A stretch of DNA of 64,000 nucleotides from Pelecanus crispus (GCF_030463565.1 NC_134653.1:33107150-33171149), one strand, 5' to 3'; shown: positions 41,601 through 49,913, counted from the first letter of the stretch. A program made the numbers and translations. Notes: a model not told the origin generated them from the letters alone.

Positions 41601-42290
41601 AGCAGACTGGGACACGGAGCACAGCTGCCTTGCCAAAAGCAAGCCCGGAGTGCTGGTGGTGGAGTTACCCATTCTGAAGATAATCCCCACTGAAGCGCAC
41701 AGGCTCAAGCTCCAGGTACCGCTCCTTTGGGGACACAATGAGCTTGTTGACTTCCTTCTGTTTTCACGTCTCGGTAGCTGGTAGTCCCTTCCCAATTAGC
41801 ACAAGCGGCAGTATTTTACCATTGCCGCTAGTGTATAAAGTATGCACTTCAACACTTCTTACATTAGCCACCATTAGGGTTTTTCTTTTCTCAGGGTTAC
41901 ACTCGGGGGGGGGGTTTATATGTGTGCTGCCTCTTTTCCACTCGGGCACTATGAAACCATCTTGGGACACTTACACTCCCGCTGTTCTTTTCATTATTTC
42001 CCATTACCAGTTAATGACGTAAAGGATGTTTACATTTTCTGGGTATCAGTTATCTAAGAGGGCCTAGAGGCCCTTCTCGTCCCCAGTCCCGCACAGTGCT
42101 TCAGGCACTACTCTGTGTCCTTCTTTCCTCCACGCTCTTTTAGAACACCCTCCGGACACCAGTGTACACCACCTCCCTGAGAAGGAATGCCATGGGTGTC
42201 GGCCTTGTTTTTGAAGCTGATCTTTACACGACAAAGCACATTTCCCACTGGGTCCTTCAAGGCGTTTGCCTCACCTTGAACACAGACTGA
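354..42290 (+). CDS. DNAH10: Dynein axonemal heavy chain 10 (DNAH10), 5'-truncated by the window, 61 exons
   Basis: This is the motor subunit of an axonemal inner-arm dynein; DNAH10 is one of the two heavy chains of the two-headed I1/f inner arm and hydrolyses ATP to slide microtubule doublets in motile cilia and sperm flagella. I joined 61 exons, each bounded by an AG acceptor and a GT donor (one GC donor). All phases agree and no stop occurs until TGA at 42288-42290. The joined frame has about 3,594 codons against about 4,470 residues for the family protein, so the first 880 or so residues lie upstream. Identity rests on near-identity, recalled from family knowledge, with vertebrate DNAH10 across the whole length, for example the AAA1 P-loop GPAGTGKT, the unusual AAA3 P-loop GESGTSKT and the last exon ending VCLTLNTD. 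The neighbour CCDC92 supports the call. The gene looks intact. Exon groups are listed in separate entries; residue numbers there count from the first full codon at 355. Confidence 0.97.
2676..2750 (-). mobile_element. CR1 LINE 3' fragment, reverse orientation
   Basis: The plus strand reads AGAATCACTGTATTGTTGAA, then AGAAGGGATGTCTGGAGA and TAGTCCAAACCCCCTTC. This is the familiar reverse complement of the avian CR1 3' end (AATCACAGAAT, GTTGGAAGGGACC, TCTAGTCCAACCCCC). It lies in a DNAH10 intron. It is short, diverged and 5'-truncated, as CR1 copies usually are. The family is established knowledge; the match was made by eye. Confidence 0.75.
5864..5869 (+). other. DNAH10: GC-type splice donor of DNAH10 intron 10
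   Basis: Exon 10 ends AAG and the intron starts GCAAGT. The phase-0 join to exon 11 at 6661 restores the family sequence (FKK then IMDE). The nearest GT, four bases further on, would shift the frame. GC donors are a known minor class, and they usually have an otherwise perfect consensus, as here (AAG before, AAGT after the GC). Confidence 0.85.
8962..10675 (+). CDS. DNAH10: DNAH10 exons 15-18: AAA1, the main ATPase site
   Basis: Exons at 8962-9096, 9512-9664, 10230-10418 and 10529-10675 encode residues 944 to 1151. AAA1 is the principal ATP-hydrolysing module of dynein. The Walker A motif GPAGTGKT is encoded at 8995-9018 (residues 955-962). The Walker B segment FDEFNRI is at 9563-9583 (residues 1006-1012) with the catalytic DE pair intact. 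Exon 17 carries [16 protein letters not shown], a hallmark of dynein AAA1, followed by the [10 protein letters not shown] segment. All catalytic residues that I can see are conserved, so this motor should be active. Intron 17 is short (110 bp). Confidence 0.96.
11502..14210 (+). CDS. DNAH10: DNAH10 exons 19-25: AAA2 and the AAA2-AAA3 connection
   Basis: Exons at 11502-11693, 11863-11981, 12149-12307, 12623-12758, 12912-13034, 13552-13686 and 13994-14210 encode residues 1152 to 1511. AAA2 binds nucleotide but is thought to play a structural role in dyneins. The P-loop GPTGGGKS is at 11923-11946 (residues 1236-1243) and the Walker B-like segment ILFDGDVD lies in exon 22 (about residues 1310-1317). 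Exon 21 holds [16 protein letters not shown], and exon 23 [13 protein letters not shown], both strongly conserved in axonemal dyneins. Exon 25 is the least conserved of this block by my recollection of the family, which is normal for the connecting region. Confidence 0.95.
14690..18538 (+). CDS. DNAH10: DNAH10 exons 26-31: AAA3
   Basis: Exons at 14690-14809, 15728-15873, 16283-16435, 16974-17234, 17908-18080 and 18445-18538 encode residues 1512 to 1827. AAA3 is the regulatory nucleotide site of the dynein ring. The P-loop reads GESGTSKT at 15805-15828 (residues 1578-1585), with serine where most P-loops have glycine before the lysine; this is the known form in this family, not damage. Walker B is MDDMN (residues 1644-1648) in exon 28. 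Exon 29 carries [19 protein letters not shown] and [17 protein letters not shown], typical of AAA3. Exon 30 holds [13 protein letters not shown], the sensor region. Confidence 0.95.
19612..23751 (+). CDS. DNAH10: DNAH10 exons 32-37: AAA4
   Basis: Exons at 19612-19779, 20095-20283, 20944-21115, 22061-22264, 23064-23144 and 23554-23751 encode residues 1828 to 2164. The AAA4 P-loop GVGGSGKQS is at 20221-20247 (residues 1926-1934). The Walker B region FLFTDAH is in exon 34 (about residues 1981-1987). Exon 35 contains [20 protein letters not shown], and exon 36, only 81 bp, contains [15 protein letters not shown]; both are signature stretches of dynein AAA4. Exon 37 leads into the stalk with [15 protein letters not shown]. 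Confidence 0.95.
24387..28349 (+). CDS. DNAH10: DNAH10 exons 38-42: stalk coiled coil and microtubule-binding tip
   Basis: Exons at 24387-24548, 25104-25278, 26153-26334, 27102-27238 and 28132-28349 encode residues 2165 to 2455. Exons 38 and 39 form the outgoing coiled coil, rich in K, E, A and L heptads ([20 protein letters not shown]). Exon 40 begins the globular microtubule-binding domain after the proline pair in SFAKPPKQ and includes [14 protein letters not shown]. Exon 41 ends it near EVKPKREKV. Exon 42 is the returning coiled coil ([16 protein letters not shown], then [14 protein letters not shown]). This tip makes the ATP-sensitive contact with the neighbouring doublet. Exon 38 ends in a GTAGGTAG tandem; I chose the first GT (24549) because it keeps phase. 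Confidence 0.95.
27847..27879. repeat. 13-bp perfect inverted repeat with a 7-base loop
   Basis: CAGTCCTGCTGAC at 27847-27859 is followed by CTGCACT and then its exact reverse complement GTCAGCAGGACTG at 27867-27879. It lies in the DNAH10 intron between exons 41 and 42, so the pre-mRNA could form a short stable hairpin. Confidence 0.9.
28725..33303 (+). CDS. DNAH10: DNAH10 exons 43-49: AAA5
   Basis: Exons at 28725-28946, 29570-29717, 30237-30516, 30880-31109, 31826-32099, 32533-32637 and 33149-33303 encode residues 2456 to 2927. AAA5 of dyneins lacks a working nucleotide site, and no P-loop is present here. Family signatures are [19 protein letters not shown] in exon 43, [16 protein letters not shown] in exon 44 and [17 protein letters not shown] in exon 45. 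Exon 46 carries a charged helical segment ([20 protein letters not shown]) corresponding to the strut or buttress coiled coil that props the stalk. Exon 47 continues with [20 protein letters not shown]. Confidence 0.94.
31446..31603 (+). mobile_element. CR1 LINE 3' fragment, sense orientation
   Basis: The order of motifs follows the CR1 3' end: GTAGAATCTCC, then CTTGGAGGTTTTCA, then TTGAACTAAAGATC, CCAGAGGCCCCTTCC and a terminal CCATGCTTCTGTG close to the ATTCTGTG end repeats of CR1. It is diverged and lies in the DNAH10 intron between 31109 and 31826. Confidence 0.75.
33655..33830. mobile_element. Possible ancient LINE (CR1/L3-like) scrap
   Basis: The stretch TGTGGCAGTGAGTTCTATAG followed by TTTCCTTTGTTCTGCC and TTTCATTCCAGGTCTTGTTG resembles an old interspersed repeat seen across amniote genomes that I associate with CR1/L3-type LINEs. 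The match is from memory and weak, so the family and orientation are uncertain. Confidence 0.35.
34063..37547 (+). CDS. DNAH10: DNAH10 exons 50-54: AAA6
   Basis: Exons at 34063-34217, 34459-34642, 35455-35655, 36866-37075 and 37452-37547 encode residues 2928 to 3209. AAA6 is a degenerate ring module without a P-loop. Recognisable stretches are [14 protein letters not shown] in exon 50, [19 protein letters not shown] in exon 51, [10 protein letters not shown] and [20 protein letters not shown] in exon 52, and [19 protein letters not shown] in exon 53. The exon 50 acceptor at 34061-34062 is chosen over an upstream one at 33932-33933 because the resulting protein matches the family without an insertion. 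Confidence 0.95.
34380..34405. repeat. 11-bp inverted repeat with a 4-base loop
   Basis: TTGTGTAAAAG at 34380-34390, the loop TCAT, and CTTTTACACAA at 34395-34405 form a perfect stem. It lies in a DNAH10 intron about 50 bases before the exon 51 acceptor. Confidence 0.9.
36665..36706 (+). repeat. Perfect two-copy tandem repeat of a 21-bp unit
   Basis: A 21-base unit beginning ACTTAAAAGG and ending TTTCATG occupies 36665-36685 and is repeated exactly at 36686-36706 in the DNAH10 intron before exon 53. It looks like a recent duplication. Confidence 0.95.
38292..42290 (+). CDS. DNAH10: DNAH10 exons 55-61: C-terminal domain and stop
   Basis: Exons at 38292-38463, 38970-39101, 39571-39782, 39883-40050, 40315-40495, 41570-41715 and 42144-42290 encode residues 3210 to 3594, then TGA. 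This is the dynein C-terminal domain lying across the ring. Signatures are [15 protein letters not shown] in exon 55, [15 protein letters not shown] in exon 56, [14 protein letters not shown] in exon 57, [20 protein letters not shown] in exon 59 and [14 protein letters not shown] in exon 60. The last exon encodes 48 residues ending CLTLNTD. Intron 57 is only 100 bp. An in-frame alternative acceptor exists upstream of exon 60 (see findings). Confidence 0.96.
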
Positions 42291-42428
42291 CAGCTGCAGC
42301 TGGCACCGGATTCTTCCCACAGAATCCAACCCTTGGGCAGGGAAGGGAGGGATCACACCATGGGTGGGACAGCATTCGCTTAGGCACATCTGACTTAAAG
42401 AGTGTGATACAACTAAGCTAGTACTATC

Positions 42429-42434
42429 AATAAA
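42429..42434 (+). other. DNAH10: DNAH10 polyadenylation signal
   Basis: AATAAA stands 139 bases after the DNAH10 stop codon and is the first canonical signal downstream. It implies a short 3' untranslated region of about 160 bases, ending near 42450. Cleavage is not shown by the sequence alone. Confidence 0.7.
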
Positions 42435-42577
42435 CACATTTGAAGAGGAAAGCGTTTTTCATGATTTGCGTTTCCTTTTAGAAAGGGTCCAAGCTGGTCT
42501 GTGTACACGAAAGAGGTAGTAAGTTCATCTCACACACACAAAGACTAAGGTTTGCTTGTATGGTTGTAAGAAATGTT

Positions 42578-42583
42578 TTTAAT
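42578..42583 (-). other. CCDC92: Candidate CCDC92 polyadenylation signal (distal, ATTAAA)
   Basis: Minus-strand ATTAAA (plus TTTAAT), the most common variant hexamer, about 2.07 kb after the stop. If it is used, the transcript would end just short of the DNAH10 end. Confidence 0.35.
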
Positions 42584-44054
42584 TGCCCAAAGCATCACTT
42601 CTGCTGTGTTTAGAAGCGGTGCCTTCCATCATCCTCAAACAAATGGCAGGGTAGATCAGTCATACAATAGATCGCCATAAAAATATGGCAACACCACCAA
42701 CCAAAAAAAAAAACCACCCCACCAAAACCCGAAACCACTGCTGGTTAATGCAATACACTTAAAAATAGTAAACCACAGAATAACAAGCTTTCGTTAACCA
42801 ACCGTTTTCCAGGAACACAGCTTTTCCCTATCCCTCCCCACCAGTCACGAAACACATCCTACCACGCACCCGGCAGGGCAGATGTCTGTCTCGGGCTTCA
42901 GAGCAGCGCACGGCCAAGTCGTGAGGGTGCACGGGGTAGGGCGCCAGAGGCCTTAGGGCTCGCGGCTCTTTGCCCCCTCCCCGATGGAACAACCCTGCTG
43001 CAGGCTGTCATGCTGCACGGGAAATTTAGTGGTACCACGGTGAGGAAGAACAGCTTTTGTCATCCTGCCAGTGCCTTTGTGGGGGAAGCCGACAGCGATC
43101 CAAAGCTCCAGAGGGAGACAAACACCAACACACAGCTGCAGAAGAAGCTTACGAGGGGCAGACTACAGCTGGCAAGGGGAAGGAGAGAGGGCAGGCAGGG
43201 ATCCTTCATCAGCTTTCACAGAGATTACGCGTTCCAGGTTTTTGAAGGCACATCATAAGCTTAGCAGCATTTGGGAGCCATTGTTTCTTGCTGGTCCTAC
43301 TCAGAGGCTGCAGACAAGAGTGAAGCAGAGGTGAGCTGGAGGTGCTGATCAGCGTTTAAGAAAAATGGTCAAATTTGTGCTCCTTTCCCCAAATTACATA
43401 CTCTCACAGCTCTCAGTATGCCTTTCTTTCCTAGGAAAAAAAACAGTAATCATAAAACCCATCAAGTAGTCTAACAGATGCAGGGTCTACCTGTTGCTTA
43501 CTAGAAAGGAGCTGGGGACCCAGGGCAAGTGCAAGGCAAGTCCATCCCAGTGCACAAGGATAAAAATCAAGGATGCCAGGTTCTCCTCCTGTATGAACTG
43601 GTTACATCAGTTAAATTTAAAACTAAACACACACTCTTTAGCGGGATAGCTCAGGTTTCTAAGCTGGCAGAAGCCAGCAGAGTCTGATGATGCCCAGAAC
43701 AAGACTAAGGTTTTTCAGGAAATAAAAATAATGCCTTTATAATTAAAAAAAAGAAAAAGTAAAAAAGTGCAGGTTAGAGCATAAAGAACCATTTCCATAT
43801 TGGACAGCCAGTTCCGTTTTTCTCCCTGGAAAAGGAGCTCTGAGCCAGTATGGAAGGTGCTACAAGTACAGTGTACTGACTAGTGTAAAATGTGTAATGG
43901 AGCCATTCAATTAAAAACAAAACCAAACACCACAACCACCCCGTGTTCATACTCTTTCCGTGAGGATCATTAACCCTTTAAAAGAGTGCTTTAGCCCCTC
44001 TCTCTCTCTCTTTTTTTTTTTTTTTAAACTTTAACAAAGCCACTAACTGAAGTA

Positions 44055-44060
44055 TTTATT
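44055..44060 (-). other. CCDC92: Candidate CCDC92 polyadenylation signal (proximal)
   Basis: Minus-strand AATAAA (plus TTTATT), about 595 bases after the CCDC92 stop codon. It is the only canonical hexamer on this strand between the stop and the DNAH10 end. Confidence 0.5.
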
Positions 44061-44654
44061 TAGGATTAACCAAGTAATGCTTGCTGGGACTCTCTAGGGA
44101 AACTATGAACACTCTTTGCAATTGAGAGCATGTGCACGTGAAGGAAAAGATGGCCTTAGGTCGTTTCAAAGTGTACACACATCTGCATTATTTTCAACGC
44201 TACTGTGAGAAAGGCTCTGTCGCAGAGGGTCGGGTTTGTGGACGGAGTGCTTACATACACAGTGAAGACAAAAGAACCACGGGTAGTTCAAACGTTAACA
44301 GCCAATACATATCGCTGCAGGTTTATAGTTAAGTTTGTTTTCACCACTATCGATTACTAACACAGCCTGCAGCCTGTGCCTTTGTCCACACGTGTACTTA
44401 CACTAAATGGAGCAGTGCTCAGAAGCAAGCGGTCAGGTACCCCTGATTTGGCCACAGCATTTAGGAGTTATATACCTTGCCATATGAACACAGTCATGTT
44501 AGGTTTCGTTAGAGGAGCGTAATCTATTAATGATGTATCTGGAAGAAGTTTGGCATGCATGGGGCATCAAAAGAAACTTTACTGCAGGTGCTATTTATCC
44601 TACAGGATCACAGTGCATAAACAGCAACAGAGTAGAGCGTTTCAGTGATTTTAC

Positions 44655-45430
44655 TCAAACAGTTCTGTCTGTCCCTGAGTGCTTTCTGGCCACTTTGCTT
44701 CCGTGGACCTGATCCACCACCAGCGCTTCGACCTCCGGCTGTGGCTGGGCGGGCGTGACATGGTGGATGCGATGTGCCACCCCAATGTGCGCCTTGTGCT
44801 GCTTCTCTCGGGCTGGGCTGTGCGATTCACCGGCCGCGCGATCCGAAGCAATAGGTGGGATGACTAACGGCCTCTCCTTAATAAGGTGCACCTCTGCCGT
44901 CTCCCTGGCCAACAGAAATGGCGTGGGATCAGGCATGGCATCCACAGGCTCTCTTAACAGCAGCTTCCGGCTATCCGACCCTATTCTGTAGGCCTCTTCG
45001 AACTCGGGGTTGAGTGGTGTTGACAGACTCTTCTTCATTCTGCGCCGTGGAGTCTCCGGCAGCTTATCTTTGGGAGGGGACGGCTTATAGCTGGACAACA
45101 CGGGACTGCCAGAAGGGGTCCCCTCCGAAGTCCCACTTGAACTCATCAGCTTCTTCTTAGTAGCGTGCAGCTGAGAAGTTAAATAAGCAATAGTGCTCGC
45201 TCTCTGCTCTAGTTCACTTGACAACATATTGAGCTTATGGCTTTTCATTTTTAACTCTTCCAAATACTTCTTTTCTCTTTCTTTAATAGTGTTTTCCAGC
45301 ACCATTATCATCGCATTCTTTTGTTCAAGTTCTTTCAGTAATTCATTATTTTCAGCCTCTTTGACTTTCAGCTGAGCTTCAAGATCTTCACACTTTCTCT
45401 TGAGTTCATCACTTCTTGAACTACCGTTTC
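44655..45430 (-). CDS. CCDC92: CCDC92 last coding exon
   Basis: It starts after TTCTAG with GNGSSRSDELKRKCEDLEAQ and runs 258 codons to TGA at 44657-44655. The first third is coiled coil. The rest has SGTSEGTPSGSPVL, the basic PETPRRRMKKSLSTPL, the conserved LLLREPVDAMPDPTPFLLAR and IKERPLVIPPIASDR, and the C-terminal SGTDRTV. Confidence 0.96.
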
Positions 45431-47553
45431 CTAGAAGAATAGGAAAAGCGGAAGCATTTCAAGTTAACAATAGCCACTACATAAAATAGTGCCATAGGGT
45501 TCCTTTTGCCATCCCAAAGCCGTAAGAAAAATCCCAAAGACTACCTTCAGCTAATACTCTTAAAATGACTTCATCTTCAGAAGCACCAGGACAGCTTTTA
45601 AGGAAACGATGACGAGCTAGTGCCACTCGCCATGGTTTAACGGTGTTTAATAGTGTTGATACTGAGTAGAGACGCTTCACACGTTCTGGGGAACAGGGAT
45701 TACAGAAACCACGCTTGCTGAACTTGCTCAAAATTGGAGCCATTTTGCAAATCCTCTGGTTATTAAGAGGAACTTCCCCCACTGCAAATGCCAGACTGGC
45801 CGGCAGCGCTCTCCAGAAGACGTGCTCAGCCTTTAGCTTCACCCCTCCACGGGCAGCTGAGGGCCGTGGCTCCGTAAGGCCGAGGCGTGCCTCTTCACCA
45901 CGGCCGTGCTGCTGCTGCAGAAGTCTCTGTGGGGACGAGGTGTCTGGGCCTGGCTGCCTCCTGCTCACAAGAGTGTGGCACGCCCCTCTAGCACCAGGGG
46001 TTCTTGTGCCACTGAGGGCACAGCATCAGGAACGGGCAGGCTGACCCGTCTCAGCACCCCTCCCCTAATGCCACAGGGCGTGCGGGGCGATTTTGTCACT
46101 CTTCCCTTGGTTATTACAGCGGGACAGTGTCCCAACTGTTTAGCAGAGACCAGCAGCCTGAATTTCTCCAATAACAAGCACCCTATGTCACAGGGCTATC
46201 AACTGTGAAGTGTCGTCCCCTCCGCACTGCCAGCGCCTGAGCTTGGCGCAGCATCACCACAGCGGCATAACTGATGCATCGCCTACTCTGAAAATCCGGT
46301 GATGAGAAGCATCTGAGCAACATCGCAGTATCAAGAAATACTGCTGAGCACATGCAAAGCTGCTCACTTGCTTTGCTAAGTTTGCCCGTGTTCTCTTATC
46401 TGCAATATGTGCTCCATCCCACACTATCCCTGATCCGGGAGGTCACTCCCAGGGAGTGGTTTACTCCTGTGCTTCACCTGTTGGTAACATACTACATCTG
46501 AAATAACTAGAATCTAGTGTGTGTATATATAGGGGTGTGTGCATGTGTGTGTGTGTATGTGTATATATATATATATATAAAAAAATAAAAGCTTTGTGGT
46601 GTGATTACAGTACCAGCTAAGTTTTAATAATAGTCTCGCTCTTCTGCCCCTAAAGTTCATGTCCCCTGTTCCCACATAGCATGCAGGGAACAGAGAGAGG
46701 AGTCAGCAGTTCTACACTCTATTCCTGGCTCTTTCAAAGATTTCCTATGTGACCTTGGTAAAGAACTTGTGACATTTACTTCATAAATAACAGTAAGCCT
46801 GGAAAGTAGAAAACTACTTTCATACCTTTAGAAATTACAAAGTCAACATCCAACACAAGTGCCAAGTATTCTCACCTACTTGTAATGGAGAAAATACAAA
46901 CATTGAAAAAGATGAGGAAGTTTAACATGAACATTAAAAGAAAAATGCTGCGTGTTCCTTACCTGACAAGTCTGAACTCTTTACAGTCAGCTCATAGGTT
47001 AAATCTGAGGAAAAAAAGTTGTTTATTTCTGTTAGAATGTCATCATCTACCCCATACCCCACCTGGTGAGCACATTTACAATGGCATACTTCAGTAAAAA
47101 TATAACTAACTCTTCCCTCCACCTGAAGCAGTAATAGGAGATCCACTGCAAATTATCAAATCTGTAAAACAATTGGAACCATCAGGTGACACTTTGCTTT
47201 TTTTTTTTTTTTAAAAAAAAACCCCACACACCAAAAACCAAACCAATCCAATCTTTGCTTAATGATCACACAGTTGTGCCCTGAGACACACGCTGATCAC
47301 CCCAAATATACCCTGGGGGTGGGCTTTGCTGCTGAGGTTTCACTGCGGAAGCAGGAAGCAGTTACTCCATTCCTGTGGAAAGGATTAAGCACCGACTCAG
47401 CACCAGCATCCTCTCCCAGCTACCTGTGCAGTGCTGCTGCAGGCGTCGAATCTCAGCGTGCAGGCCTTTCAGTGTGCTGGCATGTTCTCGCTGGAGAAAC
47501 AACAAATTCTTCTGGGCACTCTGTAGCTGGTTCTCCAGGTTTGAAGTTGCCAT
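44655..47553 (-). CDS. CCDC92: Coiled-coil domain-containing protein 92 (CCDC92), three coding exons
   Basis: CCDC92 is a coiled-coil protein reported at centrioles and cilia, where it is linked to CEP164; its locus with DNAH10 is a known lipid and body-fat association region in people. Coding exons on the minus strand are 47553-47424, 47004-46963 and 45430-44655, joined in phase (130 + 42 + 776 bases) to give 315 residues. The start MATSNLENQLQSAQKN matches the mammalian protein from its internal methionine. Mammals also have a form extended by about 17 residues, and I did not find that exon here. The middle is a long coiled coil (ELLKELEQKNAMI, TIKEREKKYLEELK), followed by a Ser/Pro-rich and basic tail. 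The end HSGTDRTV is identical to the mammalian end as I recall it. Orientation is convergent with DNAH10, as in other vertebrates. Confidence 0.95.
45545..45743 (-). CDS. Candidate alternative CCDC92 first coding exon
   Basis: Reading the minus strand, ATG at 45743-45741 has a strong context (AAAATGG). It opens MAPILSKFSKRGFC and runs 66 codons to RVLAEG, where GAAG meets the donor GTAGTC at 45544. The leftover single base matches the phase needed by the last CCDC92 exon, 114 bases downstream, and would give a 324-residue protein with a different N-terminus. The sequence upstream (about 45,780-46,100) is GC-rich, as for a promoter. I do not recognise the 66-residue segment in any family. It could instead be a chance open frame. 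Confidence 0.4.
46516..46580. repeat. TG/TA dinucleotide microsatellite
   Basis: Runs of GTGT and TATA alternate across the stretch and end in a (TA)n tract followed by A-rich sequence. It lies in the CCDC92 intron between the 42-bp exon and the last exon. Confidence 0.9.
46963..47004 (-). CDS. CCDC92: CCDC92 second coding exon, 42 bp
   Basis: This very small exon encodes DLTYELTVKSSDLS with split codons at both ends. It has a strong acceptor (TTTTTTTCCTCAG) and donor (GTAAGG). It keeps phase on both sides, so skipping it would remove 14 residues without a frameshift. Confidence 0.92.
47424..47553 (-). CDS. CCDC92: CCDC92 first coding exon
   Basis: It encodes MATSNLENQLQSAQKN through RRLQQHCT (43 codons plus one base). 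The donor is GTAGCT at 47423-47418. The acceptor is probably AG at 47556-47555, one base before the ATG, so an upstream exon could extend the frame. A second AG at 47572-47571 is possible. This is the conserved N-terminal coiled-coil start of the CCDC92/CCDC74 family. Confidence 0.93.
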
Positions 47554-49879
47554 CCTGACATGCAGTTACCCTGTCGGTAAACAGATGTAGAATTGTAACA
47601 GTGAGTTACCTTGCACATACAAAGATCCTCACTCTACAGCCAGGATCAGCAGGAACAGCTGAATCCTACTATTAAATGAATTGATACGCAATCAAGCAAA
47701 TGCCACAGAACGTTTTTCTGTTTCATGGCTATTTCAGTTAGAATTGCTCTAAGTTCTTAGAAAGCCTAATTCTACTCTAGGCCAGAGCAGCAGAGGGAAC
47801 TCATTTGTTTGGAGTTAACACATTTAAAGGATTAACTTCAGACAAAGTCACTAATCCTGTTACCAGATAAAAGTGGAGTTCTGAGAAATGGGCTAGTATG
47901 TCCCTCTGTCTTGTTGGGGGTTTTCCACTTGCCTCCGGGGACACAGGAATTAGTGACATCCCTGGACAAGAACAAGGAAGAAAGCGCTAAAAGGCACCAC
48001 CTCTAAAGAGAAATGCAAACCAGGGAGTCTAACACACAGCTGGGCCCAGAGCAAGCTCTGCCTGCTGCTGCATTTCCTCGGCCGTGCCAGAGCAGGATCC
48101 CGTACCTGGTGCAAGCCCCGCAGCACTGGCGACCGGCATCCTGCCCGGGCCCCAATGACACTGAACAAGACAACTGACAAGGACGTTTCATTTGACGAGA
48201 AAACAAACAGATTTTTCTTGCTCAGGTTATGAGTATGTGGAAAACTGTTACACTGCTGGGTTCTCCTTGTGGAACTGTCTTATAAAATGATGCCTTGACT
48301 ACAGCAGCACTCAGACGCCGACGGAGATAGAACCGGCTAACTGTACGGTGCCGAGAGGCCGCCTGGAAGACCCCTGCACTGCCACTGTTACTGCTGCTCC
48401 TGATAAGGCAACAACGCTTTTACGTATACCCACAGGGCAAGTGCCGAGAAACATCCCCCTGTAGAGCTGGAGATACAGACTGGCAAATGACTTCCCAGAC
48501 ACGGAGGTAAAAATAGCTCCTGGCACCAGGCATAGCCAGATGCCTCCTGTGGGGAATCACGCGCCGTGCCCTGGGGCTCTCTTCTGTGCGATTTCACAGA
48601 GTACCTGGAGGAGCAGCCGGAGAAGCACAAACAGGAGTTACCAGGTCCCTAGTGATACCTAGTCAAAGTCTGTCACGACACAATTTTATCATCCTGTTTC
48701 CTAGTGAAAATAAGTATGCTAATGAGAAAAAGCAGCGATGACAGTATGCAATCCTCCTGCAGCCTCAAAGCACAACATCACTCGGGTATGTGTGCAGTAG
48801 TTAGAGTGTCACGGTGTGATCGTTGCCTCTCTGCCCGCACACAAGGCTCTATCATGAGCAACGTTGCTACAGCCAGGGTGCGTGGCGCTGCTCCACCTAC
48901 AGCTGGTTTATAGAGGCTGCTGGGTCTACATGGGAAGAACTTTCCAGAAACATATGTCCTTAATAACTCCACATTACTACACTTTACATTTCTTTAGCAA
49001 GAAAGCTGTCATGCTTGGGAAGCTTTCTGAAAACTCTGGGAAGTCAGCCACCTTCTCAGGCAGCTCAGGAGCATGAAGACAGGCCCAAAATAGGCACACA
49101 GACAAATTCTAGAGAGCCAGGCTAATGGGGACGCTGGCGTGACAGGCAGTAGCACATACTGGGTGGGAATTGCACACGCCATGGTGGGAGAAATACTTTC
49201 TGGGGGACAGAGCAGCACAGGGAACTCGGTCACAGCCCCAGCCTGCCACCGGGAGCGAGGAGGAGAGGTTTGTCAGGTGCCTCTGCGCGCTCCCCATGCA
49301 CAGCTCGATCCGCCTGCTAGGGCTGGGAGCCACGGCGGCCCTCTCCTGTGGCCAAGACATCCAGCCAAGGAGGTGGGAGACTGATAACGTGCTTAGGATG
49401 CGCTGGGTTAAACACTGCGGGTGCGCGAGGAGCATTAGCTTTGTCACTGCAGTACTAAAGGCTAAACTGAGTTATCTGTGTAGTTTTGTAAAAACAATTA
49501 CCGTATTTAGGTTACAAAGATAAGTAAAGAATCAGGAATTCCGTTGCCCGGACAACCACCTGCAATGGCATTACAACCCCGGTCTGTAATTACAGGACCA
49601 CATGTTGTGCAGAAGACAGACCTTCCTTGTGTCCCCGGCTGCCTCACAGGCACCTGAAGGGTTCGTCTTGCCAAGCCAAGTGTTTGCCATTGGGCTCTTT
49701 TCGGCATGTAGTTTTAGGACAAAAATTTGATTCTACAAGTTTAAAATCAGGAGAGCATACACTCAGAGGAAGTAACACACTTTTGTCACTCCTAAACATA
49801 ACACAGCCCTGTGTTTAATTTTGTACTTTTTACTCCCCAAAAGAACACCAGACTCAGTGCTTCTGGACCTTGGCAAAAC

Positions 49880-49913
49880 TTTTTTTTTTTTTTTTTGGGG
49901 GGGGGGGGGGGGG
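49880..49913. repeat. T17-G17 homopolymer junction
   Basis: Seventeen T (49880-49896) are followed directly by seventeen G (49897-49913), then AATAAATACATACACACACACA. It is low-complexity sequence in CCDC92 intron 1. Such tracts are hard to read and the lengths may be inexact. Confidence 0.9.

Larger units (their letters stand above)
42451..44654 (-). other. CCDC92: Convergent 3' region: CCDC92 3' untranslated region and short intergenic gap
   Basis: No convincing coding sequence is present on either strand. On the minus strand a canonical AATAAA lies at 44060-44055, giving a 3' untranslated region of about 600 bases. An ATTAAA lies at 42583-42578, giving one of about 2.1 kb. The longer form would be nearer the length I recall for the mammalian gene and would bring the two gene ends within roughly 100 bases. 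There are GC-rich parts at 42,880-43,340 and a CT plus poly-T tract near 44,000-44,026. Confidence 0.6.

Noticed and set aside
43010..43334. Overlapping plus-strand frames between the two genes as a small gene
   Set aside because: Three frames of similar length overlap in one GC-rich patch of the probable CCDC92 3' untranslated region, with no splice signals or family match.
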